Positions 61,352-64,000 of a stretch of 64,000 nt of DNA are shown piece by piece; the first letter of the stretch is position 1, and the number at the start of each line of letters is the position of its first letter. Both the position numbers and the translations under genes were made by a program. Source of the stretch: CAZUMW01 sp964621615 (GTDB taxonomy: Bacteria; Desulfobacterota; WTBG01; CAIYCZ01; CAIRTM01); assembly GCA_964621615.1 (NCBI GenBank), contig CAZUMW010000002.1, positions 196,709 through 260,708 of the forward strand, in the 5' to 3' direction. Under the pieces are notes generated by a model. That model saw nothing but the letters and a program-made list of their open reading frames with translations, ran no database searches and had not been told where the DNA came from.

Positions 61352-63301
61352 TTGATAAACATTTCAAATATGAAAGCCGGCATCCCAAAAGATAAGCTCG
61401 ACCAGGGCCATAACCGCTTTCGGTTTCTGTACCAGAGCGGTCCCGCAGCGGTTGTCATCTGGGACAGCGAGCTTCGGGTAACAGACTGGAACCTGGTGGC
61501 GGAGTCAATGTTCGGGTGGACCCGTGACGAAGCTGTCGGAGCAGCTGTAGATACGTTTCTGGTCGCTCCTGATGACCGGAAGCGCTTTGCCAGAAATGCA
61601 AAGAAGCTTTTTTCCGGAACACGGCAAACCCGGCTTGCCGCCTGCCTTACATCAAAGGACGGGTCTATATGTTCCTGCCGGCTGAATACGACAGTGCTTT
61701 ACTGTAACGACGATGGCTCCGGGGAGTTTGTTTCGCTGATTTACCGCACGGACTCGCCTGCATCCGGCTCACATCCTGCTGCCGTCTCTGAAGAGCAGCA
61801 ATCCGCACACGCCGCAATGAGCGAAGAGCTCAGCCAGCTTCATATAGATCTGGATTCGATGATTTCCCGCCGTGCAGCAGAGCTTGCCAGCGCGAACAAA
61901 AAGCTTGAAATCGAAACAGCGGCAAAAGTGCGGGCGCAGGCCGCGCAGATTGCATCGGAACAGCGCTTCCGCGTGGTGTTTGAGAGTATTAACGCCGGCA
62001 TACTGATTGTTGATTTTGGCAGGCAGATCGTCAACGCCAACAACAAAATGTGTTCCATGCTCGGTTATTCCCGCCGGGAGTTTATCGGCAAAAAGGCACA
62101 TGATATTTACCCCCGGGAGCAGCTGCCGCGCGTTAACGCACTGTTTGAATCAATGATTCAGGGGCAGCCCGTCAGCGCACGCGACATACCGGTTATTCAC
62201 CGGGACGGGCGGGAGGTTTTTGTCGATATGAGCGGCGGAAGAGCTGAATTTGACGGCCGCTCTTTCAATATAGGGGTGTTTCATGATGTCACTGACCGCT
62301 ACCGGACCGAGGAAGAGCTCAAGCGCATCAACAAATTCCTTGATAATATAATTGAGAGCTCACTGGATGCCATTGTGGTTACCAATAACTCGGGGCATAT
62401 TCAGCGAGCAAACCACGCATTTTTTGCGCTGCACGGCTACCGGCCCGAGGAGATGCTCGGAGTGCATGTTGCGGAATTCGCCCTCGGCCGGCCCGGGACG
62501 TACCGGACAGTTACCGGGGAGGTCGTTGAGATCGATGACACCATGATCGCCGATGCCTATAATACTGTTCTGGAAAACCTTTTCGGCACCGGCAGGCTTA
62601 TCGGATACCGATTTTACCGGGCCAGAAAAGACGAACTATTGGTTCCTGTGGAAGAAAATTCTGTGATGATGTATAACGAAAAAAACGAGCAGATCGGAGC
62701 GCTCAGCATCATGCGCAATATAACCGAGCGCCGCCGCACTGAGCTGGAGCTCAACACGCTGAACCGTGAGCTCGAGCAGCGGGTGGTAGAGCGCACGGCG
62801 ACCCTGAACAAAGAAATCGAGGAGCGCCGCCGCACAGAGCTGAAGCTTAAAGAGCGTGAGCAGGAGCTTGAAATTAAAACCGGGAACCTTGAGGAAATAA
62901 ACACCGCTCTTAAGGTGCTGCTTCAAAAAAGAGAGGAGGACAGGGAGGAGCTTCAGGCAACCATTCTGACAAACCTTCAGAGCCTTGTCGTGCCCTACCT
63001 CGAAAAGCTCGAAGCCTCTCTGGTGAACCGGGAGCAGAAAATGTACCTTGAGGTGGTAAAATCAAACATCGCTGATATCACTTCACCCCTTGTGCAGAAT
63101 CTTTCCACGCAGATGGCACATTTCACCGCGACGGAAATTCAGATCGTGAACCATATTAAATCCGGAAGAAGCACCAAAGAAATCGCATCACTGCTTCACA
63201 TAGCCCCCCAAACCGTGTCCTTTCATCGAAAAAATATACGCAAAAAGTTAGATATTCAAAACAAAAATATAAATCTGCGAACATATCTTTCCAAATTATA
63301 A
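61352..63301 (+). CDS. PAS-domain sensor with LuxR-type DNA-binding domain
   Basis: 649 residues from TTG 61352 (AGGA 5 bp upstream); ATG 61370 is an alternative without a ribosome site. Three PAS domains: about 20-130 (VVIWDSELRVTDWNLVAESM), 205-315 (AGILIVDFGRQIVNANNKM) and 325-465 (IESSLDAIVVTNNSGHIQRA). A long coiled coil (480-560) follows. The C-terminus is an HTH: TATEIQIVNHIKSGRSTKE, IASLLHIAPQTVSFHRKNI. There is no membrane helix, signal peptide or kinase domain, so it is a cytoplasmic one-component regulator. The signal is unknown; position suggests control of nearby surface genes. Confidence 0.85.
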   Translation: MINISNMKAGIPKDKLDQGHNRFRFLYQSGPAAVVIWDSELRVTDWNLVAESMFGWTRDEAVGAAVDTFLVAPDDRKRFARNAKKLFSGTRQTRLAACLTSKDGSICSCRLNTTVLYCNDDGSGEFVSLIYRTDSPASGSHPAAVSEEQQSAHAAMSEELSQLHIDLDSMISRRAAELASANKKLEIETAAKVRAQAAQIASEQRFRVVFESINAGILIVDFGRQIVNANNKMCSMLGYSRREFIGKKAHDIYPREQLPRVNALFESMIQGQPVSARDIPVIHRDGREVFVDMSGGRAEFDGRSFNIGVFHDVTDRYRTEEELKRINKFLDNIIESSLDAIVVTNNSGHIQRANHAFFALHGYRPEEMLGVHVAEFALGRPGTYRTVTGEVVEIDDTMIADAYNTVLENLFGTGRLIGYRFYRARKDELLVPVEENSVMMYNEKNEQIGALSIMRNITERRRTELELNTLNRELEQRVVERTATLNKEIEERRRTELKLKEREQELEIKTGNLEEINTALKVLLQKREEDREELQATILTNLQSLVVPYLEKLEASLVNREQKMYLEVVKSNIADITSPLVQNLSTQMAHFTATEIQIVNHIKSGRSTKEIASLLHIAPQTVSFHRKNIRKKLDIQNKNINLRTYLSKL

Positions 63302-63341
63302 AGGTGTTTTTACCCCCCTTTGTTTACCCATTTTTTACCCA

Positions 63342-63371
63342 TTGCAAAATTAATTTTATCGCCTATATACT
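63342..63371 (+). promoter_or_regulatory. Candidate promoter of the second HEAT gene
   Basis: TTGCAA (63342-63347), then TATATA at 63364-63369 (16-bp spacer) or TATACT at 63366-63371 (18 bp). It lies 30 bp before the ATG. Confidence 0.5.
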
Positions 63372-63400
63372 ATGAGATATTAAACAGGGCGTAGTGACTG

Positions 63401-63955
63401 ATGAAAGCGTGTAAAATAATCAATTTTGACCCGCAGGATTATCTGGTCGATGCCGCACTGAGTTTTATCGAGCAGCCTGAGCTGTTTTTTCAAAACGAAC
63501 GGCGTGCAACTGAGCTGACCCTCAGGGCTTTTCCGTATGCTGAGGATGAGCTTAAGCATGCCATCATCGTGCTGCTCAGCAGTGCTCCCCGCAAACAGAA
63601 CACCTATCATCTGTACCGCATTATGCATGACCGGAAGCATTCTGATGAAATCCGTCACGAATCTGCTGTACAGCTTGGCAGTATCATTTCAGCTCTGGAC
63701 AACCCCGGCTTTATGCTGGAGCAGCTTTGCTCGGATGCAGAGAGCTCATCCCCGGGCCGCCGTGCCGTTGCAGCCCTGGCGCTGGGATGGCCGGGCAACA
63801 CACAAGCGGTGCCGGTGCTTATTGCCCTGCTGTACGACCCGGACCGTGTAGTTCAGAAAAACGCGGTAACCGCACTGTGCAGCCTTCGCGAGCCGCACCT
63901 GTTTCCTCTTCTTGCCGAGCACCTGAAACATACCGACCTTGAGGTTAAGTGCTAA
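63401..63955 (+). pseudogene. HEAT-repeat protein, paralogue of 46043-46663, probably truncated at its 3' end
   Basis: 184 residues. It aligns with the HEAT protein at 46043 over the last 100 residues: RHESAVQLGSIISALDNPGF, GRRAVAALALGWPGNTQAVP, VVQKNAVTALCSLREPHLFP and LLAEHLKHTDLEVK match the same positions there. The paralogue continues with ETIQEHLRFF and about 10 more residues, whereas here the frame gives Cys then stop (TGC TAA) and the sequence becomes repeats. Either the gene was cut by an insertion at about 63950 or this is its natural end. The rest is intact. Confidence 0.6.
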
Positions 63956-63956
63956 G

Positions 63957-64000
63957 GTTGCAATAAAACCGTACAGCAAAGTTGGTATAAAACCGTACAG
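63957..64000. repeat. Two 20-bp direct repeats at the window end
   Basis: GTTGCAATAAAACCGTACAG (63957-63976) and GTTGGTATAAAACCGTACAG (63981-64000) differ at two of 20 positions; the period is 24 bp. They follow directly after the stop of the truncated HEAT gene, which begins TGCTAAGG. Tandem near-terminal repeats are usual at the ends of several DDE transposons (IS21-, Tn7- or Mu-like). Iterons are another possibility. The array may continue outside the window. Confidence 0.75.

Noticed and set aside
1..64000. CRISPR array, rRNA genes or complete insertion sequence
   Set aside because: No regularly spaced repeats of CRISPR type, no rRNA signature and no transposase gene were seen; only the repeats at the right edge hint at a mobile element.

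Overview
The window comes from a Gram-negative, probably anaerobic bacterium of uncertain phylum. The outer membrane is shown by a TonB-dependent receptor with a terminal aromatic residue and by many exported proteins. The energy metabolism is suggested by a complete V/A-type ATPase instead of an F-type enzyme, and by a molybdopterin/iron-sulfur oxidoreductase pair. The order tRNA-rimP-nusA-infB-DUF503-rbfA-truB-rpsO-pnp-M16 is common in Desulfobacterota and in several poorly cultured phyla. I do not assign a lineage beyond that.

Layout. 1-3.3 kb: 3' end of RNase G/E, then a Mo-oxidoreductase and its ferredoxin-like subunit. 3.2-7.4 kb (minus): FAD reductase, PfkB kinase, phosphohexomutase and a VOC/epimerase-like gene. 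7.7-13 kb: two likely c-di-GMP effectors (a VpsT-like LuxR regulator with a WFSR motif, and a PilZ protein) followed by a 1219-residue secreted protein and a strong terminator. 13-15 kb: O-antigen ligase/polymerase-like protein with an N-terminal helix-turn-helix. 15-24.5 kb: V-ATPase operon H-I-K-E-C-F-A-B-D, whose rotor subunit carries the Na+-site residues known from Enterococcus NtpK. 24.6-27.3 kb: CBS protein, methionine aminopeptidase, peptide deformylase and a phosphopantetheinyl transferase. 27.4-37.6 kb (minus): translation/RNA operon led by tRNA-Gly(CCC) with a near-consensus promoter. 37.7-46.7 kb: signal peptidase I, a 1430-residue sensor kinase-receiver-nucleotide cyclase, TrmH, SixA, NadE and a HEAT-repeat protein. 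46.7-48.2 kb (minus): B12-binding radical SAM enzyme.

The most distinctive part is 48.5-61.3 kb, a vitamin B12 acquisition region built on two cobalamin riboswitches, each with its own promoter and intrinsic terminator. The first controls btuF-btuC-btuD, a secreted beta-propeller protein and btuB, all overlapping. A beta-propeller between the transporter and the receptor recalls BtuG of Bacteroides. The propeller ends in a domain that recurs as a stand-alone secreted protein 2.4 kb downstream. The second riboswitch precedes a multidomain surface protein, a 35-residue peptide that looks like a RiPP precursor, and a second propeller protein sharing a C-terminal domain with the first surface protein. 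A LuxR-type regulator sits between the two units and a PAS-LuxR regulator follows them. The window ends in a paralogue of the HEAT protein that stops early just before two 20-bp direct repeats, possibly the end of a mobile element.

There is no CRISPR array, rRNA or complete insertion sequence. All functions are read from motifs and gene context by eye; no database search was possible.
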